Assembly: GCF_007655135.1 (NCBI RefSeq)
Contig: NC_045134.1
Location: forward strand, 22,654,568-22,718,567
Direction: 5' to 3'
From: Punica granatum
Lineage: Eukaryota; Streptophyta; Magnoliopsida; Myrtales; Lythraceae
DNA: 64,000 bases
The stretch's first letter is position 1, and each line of letters begins with the position of its first letter. The position numbers and the translations under genes were made by a program. This document shows, in pieces, positions 50,464-61,841 of the stretch. The notes beneath the pieces are model-generated. The model did no database searches, was not told the origin of the DNA, and saw only the letters and a list, made by a program, of their open reading frames with translations.

Positions 50464-51591
50464 AGGCTCGTGACTCAAACGAACGTCGAATTGTCAATGT
50501 GCACGCGAAAACTGTTCAAACGATCCCAAAATTGCCTATATTGCACAAGAAAATGTTTGAGTGATTTTGGGGCTCGAATGTCGGTTTTACTCATTTCAGG
50601 CGATCAGAGCAAAGTTAGTTGTTTCTGAGAGTATATCTCGTGTCTGCATCCCGCGTTGGTCATTTTGATATGCATTGTCAATCAGACTGAATAATTGACC
50701 AATAAGCCGGTATTACAAAAGTGGAGCCGAAGACGTCCTAGGAGTCTGTAGCTGGATTCTCTCAGATTTCTTTATGAGTTGCTTGGGCGAGCCGGAGATC
50801 GCTGCGATCTCTATTCGTTGAGAACATACCTCGAAAGATTAAAAAATTGCATTTGAGGCCATAAAAGCGATGTTCTGGAAGCCTAGATGAATTGTGCAGT
50901 TCAATCTGAGGATTTCACACTAAGCCTTGGGATAAGTAGCACTATGTTGGCCAATCATCTGACGTAAAGTTTCCGCCCAAAGGACCTTCGGTTATAAATT
51001 TCCGTTGAAAACGGTCTTTTCTGCTCTTCGGAGGTCATTTGGGAAACTGAAAGGGATTTTGCAGTCTGATTTGACTAATTGCGTCTGTCCATTGTAATTT
51101 TTGGGGCAATGCATAGTTAACTTCGTTTGCCGATATTTTGTGAGACCGGTCTCTGATTATGCTTTTCCGTTGAGAAGTATGCTTGTTCTGTCGCTCGGGA
51201 GTCATTCAAAGAGTCTGTGTGACCTTCAAGAGACAATCTGAAACGATGCTCATGCTCTGTATAATTGCTAGGTGTGACTGTGTCTGACATCGAGCATTAA
51301 CTTTTCTCTGATGAACCGGCATTTTTGGACTTCCACTGAAAAGTTGTCTGTATTTAGAAAATTGCTATGTAAAGAGCAGATGATCTGCGAAATATGTTTG
51401 AAGACACTTTTCATCTGTTTGGAATCGCAAGGAATTTTTGAAGCCCAATATTGACCATCTTCTGAAGGTCGAGTGAACCAGTATAAAATAGCAATGTCGG
51501 TGTTGTATTCTGAAAATGCCGATTTGGAAGCTGTTTAGGCTCTCTGTTTGCTTTGTATGTTACTGGATGATTCTGTAAGTTCTTCTGTCAT

Positions 51592-51596
51592 ATACT
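51592..51596. repeat. Target-site duplication ATACT, left copy
   Basis: ATACT is repeated exactly at 59261-59265, flanking the solo LTR. Confidence 0.8.
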
Positions 51597-52279
51597 TGCT
51601 AGTTTCACGGGGCCTACGGAAGCGTAAATGGAATAGAAATTCAAAATTTCCTACCCGTGAAACTAGATCCCAAGACCTACTAGTAGAATGGGAATAGATA
51701 AAGTGCACCTGGAATCTTTTAAACCGTCGACCAAGCGTCCCACGCGTGACGCCTCTACCGGTATCCACACTGACTTCGTCGACGAGTCTTCGAGATCAGC
51801 GGTACTAGCAGCCAATGCTCGAAGGAAACACCGGTGTGACTCCGATAACAATAAGACTAATGGATGTCTTCAAATCGAACAATTCGATCCAAATTCTCGT
51901 ACACCCATACACTCATATATACAAAACATACATGCACACACATATGTCATCTATATATATATATATATCCATCCCATTTCTGATGGCTATATATATGCAT
52001 TCGACAATGCATTGATTTTGCATGACTTTCATGCAAAATGAGGCCACATGGAATGCACTTGGCATCCATGCAAATGACATGTGTCTCTTGGCATGTGTGT
52101 GCCACGTGGCTCCCAATTCGGGTCCCGTGTGTCTCTGTGTCGTGTATCGAATCAAGTCCATTAAATCTAATAAATCAGGGTCTAATTAATCGGTAAATTT
52201 AATCTCATTAAATATCCGATTAACTAATTTAGTGTTTCAAAACCATCTCGTCGGTTTGGTCGTAGTGTGTGACCATGTA

Positions 52280-53083
52280 TGATGCAAATCGTAGCACGAC
52301 TTCAAGGGATCCAGCTCAAGTTCCAATTGGACCGATTACGCGAGCACGAGCAAAGAAGTTTAAAGATGAACTCAACGGCCTGATTCAAGAGGTTTGGGCT
52401 TAAGCAAATTCGTGGAGGCCCATTGGACATGAATCACGTGATCCACAAAGATCCATCAACATTATTCAAGTTATAGAAGATTCCGGACAATGCTAAATTC
52501 AGCAAGTGTTTAAGGAAACTTCTAGAAATTTGATGATCAAGAGAAGATATCATCAGATTTGTTTAAAGTTTAAATATAATAGAGATATTCTAGGGATATT
52601 TAGATTTCATATCTTTATAGATTATGTCATATCTCTATCGATATTCTAGGTTTTATTTTCCTTATCTTTAGAGGAGATATGGCCAGATTAGGATTAGTTT
52701 ATGTCTATATAAATTCATCTTAGTCAATTTTTAGAAGGAACATTCAGAAAATTGTGAGAGTATTCTCTTTGGTTCTTGAAGAACTAATTCGAACTTATCG
52801 GGAGTTTCCGTGGCGTTCATCATCGACTTATCAAACGGCTTTCCACCACCGTTTGTGGCGTCTTCATCGACTTATCAAACGGCCTTCCATCACCGTTTGT
52901 GGCGTCTTCCTATATACCGAGGTTCTTGTTTCGCATTAAACAACGGGTTGAGGTCAATTATACCAAGGTTCTTGTTTTTGTCGTAAACAACGGGTCGAGG
53001 ATTTGTCAATCAAATCTGATCGTGGAATGATCGTGGGTTCCTTTAGTTGTCGGGTCTCGTCATTCTTGGCAGGAATCGCATCA
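52280..53083 (+). repeat. 5' LTR of the CRM-like element
   Basis: It matches 57509-58313 with scattered single-base differences. It ends in CATCA before the primer-binding site. Confidence 0.92.
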
Positions 53084-53085
53084 TT

Positions 53086-53100
53086 TGGTATCAGAGCATC
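53086..53100 (+). other. Primer-binding site of the CRM-like element
   Basis: TGGTATCAGAGCATC lies two bases after the 5' LTR and is the usual initiator tRNA-Met complement. Confidence 0.85.
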
Positions 53101-53705
53101 AGGTTCCAAATCGGGTTTATTCTATCCTTTTTTTGTTTCAATTTGCTGTGTTTCGCTTCATCGAGTTTGTTTTTTGTGGATTATTAGTAGGAAAAAAAAA
53201 GAGCTAAAAAAATATTCGGCCAAAAAAAAAATACAGAGCTGAAAAAAAAAAGAGATCGAAAGAAAAGAAAGAAGCTATTGTAGTCAATTTGATCCAAATT
53301 CTTTGCATCAGACCATTCTAAAGTTGTTATTTCCCTTGCTTTGTGATCTACATCGATTCTGTTCCCAGAATTACATATAACATTCTGGTTTATTTAATCC
53401 TTCATAGTAGTTGCCTTTTCTCTTGTTTCTTTTCTTCCTGAAATTTCCTTTGATCATTAATTTTCCTTGATGAGTTCTTGCTGAATTGTTGATGGAAAAT
53501 TTGGAGTTGTTTGTTTAGTTCCAAAGGAACAGAAAGAGAATTGTCGAGTGGAAAAAGGCAAGAGCGGTGAGAATATTAGAGGGTTAAAAGCCACATATTT
53601 TGTTGAGTGAAAACACGAGTGTAGAGTGATTCACATTCTTGAGTGTAAACACGTAAAGGAGAGAATTGTGAGGTCCATTCTTTCTAACTTTATTTTGCAG
53701 TAATC

Positions 53706-56700
53706 ATGTCTCACAACAGTGCTAAGAGTATTCTCGAAGGTGCAACGGAATTGGTTGATTCGAAAATACTTGTAGAGGCCATGATGAGTGAGATGAGGCG
53801 TGTAATGAGGTTGGAGTTTGAGCAGTTTCATGAACGGATAGATCTGATGGAGAATAAACGTGTGGAGCAGCCACAAAACGCTCCTAATGCACGTAGGAAG
53901 GAAAGAGTTCAACCGAGAGAAGTGAGGGTTGAAGATGAAGAGAATTATGGAGTTGGTTTTGATGAAGATGATCGAGATTCAGTTGTTAGTAATAGGAAAC
54001 ATGGAGGGCGGTTTAGAGAAGATAGGAATCGGGAAGACAATAACTTGGGTAGTATTAAGATGAAATTCCCATTGTTCCAAAGAAAGAGTGATCCCGATGA
54101 CATGCCCCCATTGGAGGACGTTCTCAAGGAAGAATATTTAGCTCCAGATGCATTAACATTGGTGGCAAGAAGAGTATTGAGCTTGCAAATAAAAGGAGTT
54201 GAAGAAGTGCAGCGGGAGAATATCTTTCACAGTAGGTGCTACATCAAAGACAAGGTATGTAGTGTGATTATTGATGGTGATAGTTGTACTAATGTCGCAA
54301 GCACAACGATGGTGGAAAAATTAGGACTACCCATGTTGAAGCACCCCAAGCCATACAAATTGCAATGGTTAAATGATAGTGGTGAGATAAGGGTGGACAA
54401 GCAGGTGTTAGTTGCATTTCGAATCGGTAAATACGAAAACGAAGTGTTGTGTGATGTAGTACCAATGCAAGCGGGACATTTGTTGCTAGGGCATCCATGG
54501 CAATTTGATAGACGAGTGAAGCATGATGGCTTTACGAATAAATACTCTTTTGTACTTAATCAACGATCAATCACTCTTGTACCATTGACTCCGCAGCAAG
54601 TATATGAGGATCAAGTGAGATTGCAAAAAGAGAGTGATCAAAAGAAAGAGAGTGAACATAAGAAAAAGAGTGAAAATCAAAGAGAGGCCGAGAAAAATGA
54701 GAGAGAAAAAGAAAATCAAAATTCGGCCATTGAGGGAAATTCAGAGAGAAAACAAAAGAATTTTTATGCAAAAATGGGAGAAATTAGGCAAGCAATGTTT
54801 TCAAATCAGCCGATGATTGTACTTTTGTACAAAGAGGCATTTTTCAATACTAACGAACTTGATATCTCTCTTCCTAGTTCTGTTGTTTCTCTTTTGCAGG
54901 AGTATGAGGATGTCTTTCCCGAGGAAACACCACATGGGTTACCTCCAATCCGAGGGATTGAACATCAAATTGATTTTGTTCCCGGTGCGACAATTCCAAA
55001 CCGACCAGCATATAGGAGCAATCCTGAGGAGACAAAGGAGTTTCAACGGCAGGTAAGTGAGTTGTTAGAGAAAGGGTACGTGAGGGAGAGCTTGAGCCCA
55101 TGCGCTGTTCCAGTAATACTTGTACCTAAGAAGGATGGGACGTGGAGAATGTGGGTTGATTGCCGAGCAATCAACAACATAACGGTAAAGTATCGTCATC
55201 ATATTCCTCGTTTAGATGATATGTTAGATGAGCTACATGGTTCTTGTGTATTTTCTAAAATTGATTTAAAGAGTGGTTATCATCAGATTAGAATGAAAGA
55301 ATGAGATGAATGGAAAACTGCCTTTAAAACAAAATACGGTTTGTATAAATGGTTAGTTATGCCTTTTGGTTTGACTAATGCTCCAAGCACTTTTATGAGA
55401 CTTATGAATCATGTTTTGCGTGCATTTATAGGTATATTTGTGGTTGTTTACTTTGATGATATACTCGTTTACAGCAAAAACTTAGATGATCATAAGGTAC
55501 ATTTGAAATCTGTTTTAGATGTGCTTAGGAAGGAAAAGTTATTTGCTAATATGAAGAAGTGTACTTTTTGCTCCGATAAGCTTGTATTTTTGGGATTTGT
55601 TGTTAGTGCACAAGGTATACAAGTTGATGAGGAGAAGGTACGTGCAATCCAAGAGTGGCATAGTCCCACAAGTGTAAGTAATGTTCGTAGTTTTCATGGA
55701 CTTGCTAGTTTCTACCGGCGGTTTGTGAAGGACTTTAGTAGCATAGCAGCACCACTTACTGAAGTGATCAAGAAAAACGTTTGATTTCGATTGGGAGAAG
55801 AACAAGAAAAGGCGTTTCAGCTAATCAAAGAGAAGTTGACCAACACTCCTTTATTATCTTTACCTAACTTTTCTAAAACTTTTGAGATTGAATGTGATAC
55901 TTCAGGTGTTGGTATAGGTGCAGTTCTCATGCAGGAAGGACGACCAATTGCTTACTTCAGCGAAAAACTAAGCAGGGCAGCCTTAAAGTATCCAACTTAT
56001 GATAAAGAGTTGTATGCATTGGTTCGAGCTTTAGAGACGTGGCAGCACTACCTATGGCCTAAGGAGTTCGTGATACACACCGACCATGAGTCCTTGAAAC
56101 ACTTGAAAGGCCAACACAAACTAAACAAAAGACATGCCCGATGGGTGGAATTTATTGAGACGTTTCCATACGTCATTCGGTATAAGCAAGGTAAGGAGAA
56201 TGTGGTCGCCGATGCACTTTCTCGCAGGTATGCATTACTCTCTACACTTGATGCAAAATTGCTTGGTTTTGAGCACATTAAAAATTTATATGCTGATGAC
56301 CATGAATTTTGTGAGAAATATCGAGCTTGTGAGAAAATCCCTTGTGGTAAGTTCTTTAGGCATGATGGGTTTCTGTTTCGAGAGAGTAAGTTATACGTGC
56401 CTAATTGTTCCCTGAGAGAGTTATTAGTGCAGGAATCACATGGTGGGGGATTAATGGGACATTTTGGAGAAGCAAAGACTTTAGCTATTTTGCAAGAACA
56501 CTTCTATTGGCCACATATGAAAAGAGATGTTGAGAGAATTTGTGGTAGATGCATTACGTGTAGGCAAGCTAAATCCAGAGTGCAGCCTAACGGTTTGTAT
56601 ACTCCTTTACCAATTCCTAGTGAGCCTTGGATTGATATTTCAATGGACTTTGTGTTAGGATTACCTAGGACTAAACGTGGGAGAGATTCAATTTTTTGTG

Positions 56701-57725
56701 GTTGTGGATAGATTTTCTAAGATGGCACACTTTATTCTATGTCACAAAACGGATGATGCCTCGCATGTTGTTGATTTGTTCTTTAGGGAGATTGTGAGGT
56801 TACATGGCATGCCTAGAACAATTGTTTCGGATAGAGATGCTAAGTTCTTGAGCTATTTTTGGAAGATTTTGTGGTGTAAGTTATGTACTAAGCTGTTGTT
56901 TTCTACTACTTGTCACCCACAAACTGATGGTCAAACGGAAGTAGTAAATAGAACTTTGTCTACTTTGTTGAGGGCAATCATAAAAAAAACATTAACACAT
57001 GGGAAGAGTGTTTACCACATGTTGAGTTTGCTTATAACAGATCTGTTCATTCCGCTACTAAATTTTCACCATTTGAAATTGTGTATGGATTTAATCCTTT
57101 AACTCCATTGGATTTATCTCCTTTACCTTTGACTGAGCATGTTAATTTAGATGGCAAAAAGAAAGCTGAATTTGTCAAGCAGATTCATGAGAAAACAAGA
57201 CTCAACATTGAGCAAAGAACGGAGCAGTATACAAAACACGCCAACAAGGGCCGTCATAAGCTGATTTTTGAACCCGGAGATTGGGTTTGGTTGCATATGA
57301 GGAAAGAGAGATTTCCGGCGCAAAGATGTTCCAAACTGCTTTCAAGAGGAGATGGTCCTTTTCAAGTCCTGGAGCGTATCAATGACAATGCTTATAAACT
57401 AGACTTGCTTAGTGAGTACAATGTAAGTGTTACTTTTAATGTTGCTGATTTGCTTCCTTTTGATGTAGGTGATGATTTGAGGACAAATCCTTTTCAAGAG
57501 GAGGGGAATGATGCAAATCGTAGCACGACTTCAAGGGATCCAGCTCAAGTTCCAATTGGACCGATTACGAGAGCACGAGCAAAGAAGTTTAAAGATGAAC
57601 TCAACGGCCTGATTCAAGAGGTTTGGGCTCAAGCAAATTCGTGGAGGCCCATTGGACATGAATCACGTGATCCACAAAGATCCATCAACATTATTCAAGT
57701 TATAGAAGATTCCAGACAAGGCTAA
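53706..57725 (+). pseudogene. CRM-like gag-pol polyprotein (broken)
   Basis: One frame from ATG 53706 carries a Gag N-terminus with a charged region. It jumps at about codon 130 straight into the sequence that precedes protease, so the capsid core and zinc knuckle are deleted. Protease has IIDGDSCTNV (about 187-196), a Gly-to-Asp change next to the catalytic Asp. Reverse transcriptase (KIDLKSGYHQI; YFDDIL), RNase H ([16 protein letters not shown]) and integrase (zinc finger C..C, then [15 protein letters not shown] and GQTEVVNR as the DDE triad) follow. Lesions: TGA 55302-55304, TGA 55782-55784, and frameshifts at about 56690 (T run) and about 56990 (A run). The frame ends at 57723-57725, inside the 3' LTR. 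Confidence 0.9.
57495..57508 (+). other. Polypurine tract of the CRM-like element
   Basis: CAAGAGGAGGGGAA directly precedes the 3' LTR; it also encodes part of the integrase tail. Confidence 0.8.
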
Positions 57726-58313
57726 ATTCAGCAAGTGTTTAAGGAAGCTTCTAGAATATTTGATGATCAAGAGAAGATATCATCAGACTTGTTTAAAGTT
57801 TAAATCTCATAGAGATATTCTAGGGATATTTAGATATCATATCTTTATAGATTATGTCATATCTTTATCGATATTCTAGGTTTTATTTTCCTTATCTTTA
57901 GAGGAGATATGGCCAGATTAGGATTAGTTTATGTCTATATAAATTCATCTTAGTCAATTTTTAGAAGGAATATTCAGAAAATTGTGAGAGTATTCTCTTT
58001 GGTTCTTGAAGAACTAATTCGAACTTATCGGAAGTTTCCGTGGCGTTCATCATTGACTTATCAAACGGCTTTCCACCACCGTTTGTGGCGTCTTCATCGA
58101 CTTATCAAACGGCCTTCCATCACCGTTTGTGGCGTCTTCCTATATACCGAGGTTTTTGTTTCGCATTAAACAACGGGTTGAGGTCAGTTATACCAAGATT
58201 CTTGTTTTTGTCGTAAACAACGGGTCGAGGGTTCGTCAATCAAATCTTATCGTTGAACGATCTTGGGTTCCTTTAGTTATCGGGTCTCGTCATTCTTGGC
58301 GGGAATCGCATCA
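57509..58313 (+). repeat. 3' LTR of the CRM-like element, partly coding
   Basis: The first 217 bases continue the integrase frame ([23 protein letters not shown]). The 5' LTR has a stop at the corresponding place (TTAAGC for CTCAAGC, about 52400). Confidence 0.92.
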
Positions 58314-59260
58314 TTAGGTTCCCGATTACGTTGACAGTAATATCGAAATCTCTATTTTAATATTACAAACAGTGAGCGGCATCTAGCAATGCATCACTGC
58401 TACTCAAGTAATCGGAAAGTCAATTTCTCGACGAACCTTGTAACCTATGTTACCGGGCAGTATAATCCCTTTGTCCTCTATATCTCTATTGAGCCCAAGG
58501 TATGGTCGTTGTCATCCTTGTATGGCTCAATCTTTTTTTTTTTGGTTTACCGGGTAAGTCTATCAGAACAAATGAGATCGATATCCCTATATCGACTCAT
58601 TTGGGTATGCATACACTTATAGACTTTGCCCACCAAGCGGCCGTGAGATATCACTCCCATTACGTAGGAGGGACAAATCCTATCTTGGTCACTCACATTC
58701 CTTTCCATGCTCTGTGGTATACCCAATTACTGTCTTTATAACCAGTCTGTTACGGTGGCGTTTGACAGTATCAAAGTATACAACATTACATGTAGGAAAC
58801 TATGATGACCTCAAGTCAAAGGACCACTGCACCATAGTCACTATGAGATCTGCTAATGACAGTCACGTAACGACCCATGTAGCAGTCTCATGACGGGTCA
58901 GTCCAGTACACATTACTCCTAATGTATACCTGCGGTGTGACTCGATATCTCTACATCCATGACCTGTGAGACTTGGTCATCAATCTACACCCACACTAGT
59001 CTAACCGCATTATCGTTATCCTAATTAACAATAATACTTTGACTAGGGACATTTAGGAATAGTGTTCAGTCATTATAGGATCTCACAATCAAGTCACACT
59101 TGATGCCTGTTGAACCTACTATTCCAAGGACGTTATTGTGTAAAATTAATATTCAGCGCAACCCACACAATAACATAAATGCCTCGTATTATAATGAAAT
59201 AAATGTCATATTACAGAATTGATGACAGATTGCCTCTAGGGCATACACCAATTCCCAACA

Positions 59261-59265
59261 ATACT
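59261..59265. repeat. Target-site duplication ATACT, right copy
   Basis: Exact match of 51592-51596. Confidence 0.8.
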
Positions 59266-59413
59266 TGAATCATCTGCTTGTCTTTGTTGACTTGAGGATG
59301 AATAGCAATTTGCTGTTCTGTCGAGTCATCTTCTGTATCAATGCTCAAGCCATGGCCCGAATTGCTATTGATGGACATTGTATGAACTGGTGAGCCAAAA
59401 TGAGGTGTTGACA

Positions 59414-60072
59414 GTCTCATTGATCGATTAATTTATCTGACTATTACCAGGCCTGATTTGAGCTATTCAGTTCATGTGTTGGCACAATTTATGCAGGATC
59501 CATGTCAATCTCATTGGGATGCAACCATAAGAGTTGTGCATTACTTGAAGCAGTCTCCTGGACAGGGAATTTTTATACAGTCTGACTCTCTGGATCTTGT
59601 AGCTTATCGTAATTTGGATTGGGCTAGTTGTCCTATGACCAGAAGATCGATTACAAGATATTTCATCACACTTGGAGGATCATCTATTTTATTGAAGACC
59701 AAGAAGCGGACTATAGTATCTCGTTCGTTTGCAGAGGCTGTGTATAGAGCTATGGCTGCCACTGTGAACGAAATACTTTGGTTACGAAGTTTGTTAAGTT
59801 CACTTAGAGTCAAGATTGATCATCCGACGCGACTATTCTGTGACAACCAAGCTGCTTTACACATTGCTACTAATCCGGTATTTCATGAAAGGACTAAGGA
59901 TAGACTGCTACTTTATTTGTGAACACGTCCAGTTGAGTCATTGCAATTGCACCTGTTTCTACCAAGCTGCAGCTTGCAGATATTTTTAAGAAGGCATTGG
60001 GTAGAGATCGCTTTACATTTCTCCTTGGCAAGTTGGGCATTCAACAATCTCATGCTCCAACTGGAGGGAGAG
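59414..60072 (+). pseudogene. copia reverse transcriptase C-terminus and RNase H fragment
   Basis: The frame reads LIYLTITRPDLSYSVHVLAQ, then DWASCPMTRRS, TVSRSFAEAVYRAMA-like and DNQAALHIATNPVFHERTK, the conserved end of copia pol. A stop falls at 59920-59922, and further diverged sequence leads to the purine tract GGAGGGAGAG before the 3' LTR. It is the right-hand remnant of the copia element whose gag starts at 46693. Confidence 0.85.
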
Positions 60073-60285
60073 TATTATGAGATGCTTCGAGATATGCTAT
60101 ATCTTCCAAATAAGTCAATAGTATCTCGAGTTATGCTTTGTAATATTTTTGTTACTGTGATCCCGTAGATTAGACATCCTTTGGTATTTGTCTAGAATTG
60201 TTTTTTTGTTTCCTCTGATACATTACAGAGGACTTGTATTCAACGTTAATGGACAGATTGTTCAATACAATTCTCTATTCTATCA
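60073..60285 (+). repeat. 3' LTR of the copia remnant
   Basis: It matches 46408-46632, with a short deletion near 60238. It ends TCTATTCTATCA, after which ERdj3B exon 10-like sequence resumes (GAAGACAAAGATCAAGGC). Confidence 0.8.
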
Positions 60286-61841
60286 GAAGACAAAGATCAA
60301 GGCTGTCCTAGGCTAGACTACGATGTGGGACTGAAACTCTTCCTTGGAATCTCGGATCGAAAGGCTGAGAAATCCTCGAGGTGTTTTCCAACCCTTTTTG
60401 TTTCGACATTTCCTAACAAAACTAGATTAGTAGGGAAGCTTTTTTTTCTTTTTTTTCTTTTTGGAGTCTATGTAGGTTGTCTTTGCTGTAATTCTAATGG
60501 TTCCTGCGTTATGGGGCTGCCATGAATTTTGTATACTCTCTCATTTACCATCTTTGCTTCCTCTTTCTCATCGATCAAGTTGTGGAATGAGGAATGAGAA
60601 ATATCACTGTGAGATATTTACCGTGATCTTGCTTCTCTGTTTCGTTCATCGGTATGCTTATGTGTGAATTTCTTCTGTTTGACGCTGTATGATATGCCGG
60701 GAATCCGACAGTTGAGATCCTCAGCTGGAATTCAAGAGAATTTGAGATTGTCGAGAATATCGGACTTTCAGAGGGTAGTTGTTGACAATGATCAGCTACT
60801 TTATGTACCAAACTGCAGAGGATCGGACTAGATCGAGGTCTTGCCCAATAAATAACTATAGGAAAAGGTCCGCAGATTTGAGTTTCTTTTTCTTTAGTTA
60901 ACAAGCCTTCGCCCAAAACAAAGGAGAAAGGCCTCGGGTTTATACGAGGGAAAGAAGATTGATCGATAATTACGGTCATAACACACTTGAGACCCGAACA
61001 AACATTTTCGATGAAATATCGAATCCAAGCCCGATGGGGCTTGATGAAATATTTGAGCTCCAAGATGACTGGATTTGATAACACTCAGTCTCAGACGCAA
61101 TGATTTTTTTTTTTCCCCTGGATAATACCAACTATTTAATGCATTAAAAAGTTGGGACGATTTTATATATTGCAAAAAGTCAAGAGGTAAAATAAATGAA
61201 CAATATGGGATGCTATCTCAAATCTCCTCCCAACATCAATAAAAATAAAATAGAGTGTTGTTATCTCAATTTAAAAATTATACTATTGGCATAGGCTCTA
61301 ATTTACATAATATCTAAAGACAATTTGATAGATGTGCTTATTAGGAGAATTATTATCGAAAAAGACACTTTGCTCATTGAATTTTGAATGAAACGTCATT
61401 TTACTTTCTTAAAAAATTTTATGCTAGTTTGCGCACTCGAAATTTTTAAAAATAAATCACTTCGATTACTAAAATTTGAATTCAGTGTCATTTTGTCCAC
61501 TAGAATTTCCTGTGTTACTTTGGCCATTCAAGATTTTAAAAGCCAAATATTTTGGCATCCTGTTACAATTATAACGTTAATTTCAAATTGGAAATTAAAT
61601 ACATAGCTCATACTTACTCATGCCATTGTCATGAACCTGAGCTTCAATGTTGGAAATTTCGAAGCAAAGATGTCGTGAACGGCAGTGAAGAAGTAGAGAA
61701 GAACGATTAGAGGTGGGAGGCAAATGAAAATAAGGTATCGTCAATTGGGGGAGAGATTGAAACGATGAATTTAGGAGAGGAAGTCTTCGACGTCATGGGA
61801 CCTACTGAAGGGGTGAGTTGGGTTTGGATCCGTCCTGGTCG
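60286..61841 (+). pseudogene. Degraded duplicate of ERdj3B, right part: exon 10 end, 3' UTR and flank
   Basis: Collinear with about 36284-37415 and including the stop codon (60314-60316), the 3' UTR (CTTGGAATCTCGGATCGAAAGG) and downstream flank. About 370 bases (60975-61345) have no counterpart in the source. It continues the copy that stops at 46407. Confidence 0.9.

Larger units (their letters stand above)
52280..58313 (+). mobile_element. CRM-like Ty3/gypsy retrotransposon (6.0 kb)
   Basis: LTRs of 804 and 805 bases (TGATGCAAATCG...GGAATCGCATCA) flank a primer site, one gag-pol frame and a purine tract. The LTRs are nearly identical by eye. Gag is internally deleted and pol carries stops and frameshifts, so the copy is non-autonomous. 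The polyprotein wording and the extension of the pol frame into the 3' LTR are like CRM (centromeric) chromoviruses. No target duplication could be matched at the ends (ATGTA versus TTAGG). Confidence 0.88.
51597..59260 (-). mobile_element. Copia-type solo LTR (1.63 kb), split by a Ty3/gypsy element
   Basis: The two pieces are 51597-52279 and 58314-59260. On the minus strand it starts TGTTGGGAATTGGTGTATGC and ends CCGTGAAACTAGCA, with perfect 5 bp target duplications ATACT. The opening (TGTTGG...CCCTAGAGGCAAT) resembles LTRs of the SIRE/Angela group of plant copia. No internal domain remains, so recombination between two LTRs probably removed the body. Near the left end TTTCACGGG and CCCGTGAAA form an inverted pair. 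Confidence 0.8.
46973..59413 (-). repeat. Truncated LTR related to the Tat/Ogre element, interrupted by a solo LTR
   Basis: From GATCTGCTCAGAAGTGATC (46976) to 51596 and again 59261-59413 the DNA is a diverged, collinear match to the large LTR from about 10420 onward, ending TGAGGTGTTGACA at 59413. The first 1.5 kb of the LTR are missing and no internal Tat domain is seen. The 70 bp minisatellite is absent at the corresponding place (about 48200-48960). No target duplication was found. It represents an older or different subfamily. Confidence 0.78.
46408..60285 (+). mobile_element. Ty1/copia retrotransposon remnant, hollowed out and carrying nested elements
   Basis: Terminal repeats TATTATGAGATGC...CTATTCTATCA lie at 46408-46632 and 60073-60285. 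A primer-binding site follows the first and a purine-rich GGAGGGAGAG precedes the second. Only a gag N-terminus and the RNase H end of pol survive. Everything between was lost or replaced by a Tat-like LTR fragment. No target duplication is visible; relative to intact ERdj3B about 34 bases of exon 10 are missing at the junction. Confidence 0.82.

Noticed and set aside
52754..52939. Small frame in the CRM-like LTR, repeated at 57984-58169
   Set aside because: Part of the LTR transcript region with no known domain; present twice only because LTRs are paired.
52275..58318. Target-site duplication for the CRM-like element
   Set aside because: The flanking 5-mers ATGTA and TTAGG do not match, so none is reported.
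58389..58741. Reading frames in the right half of the solo LTR
   Set aside because: No retroelement domain; the element is minus-strand LTR sequence.
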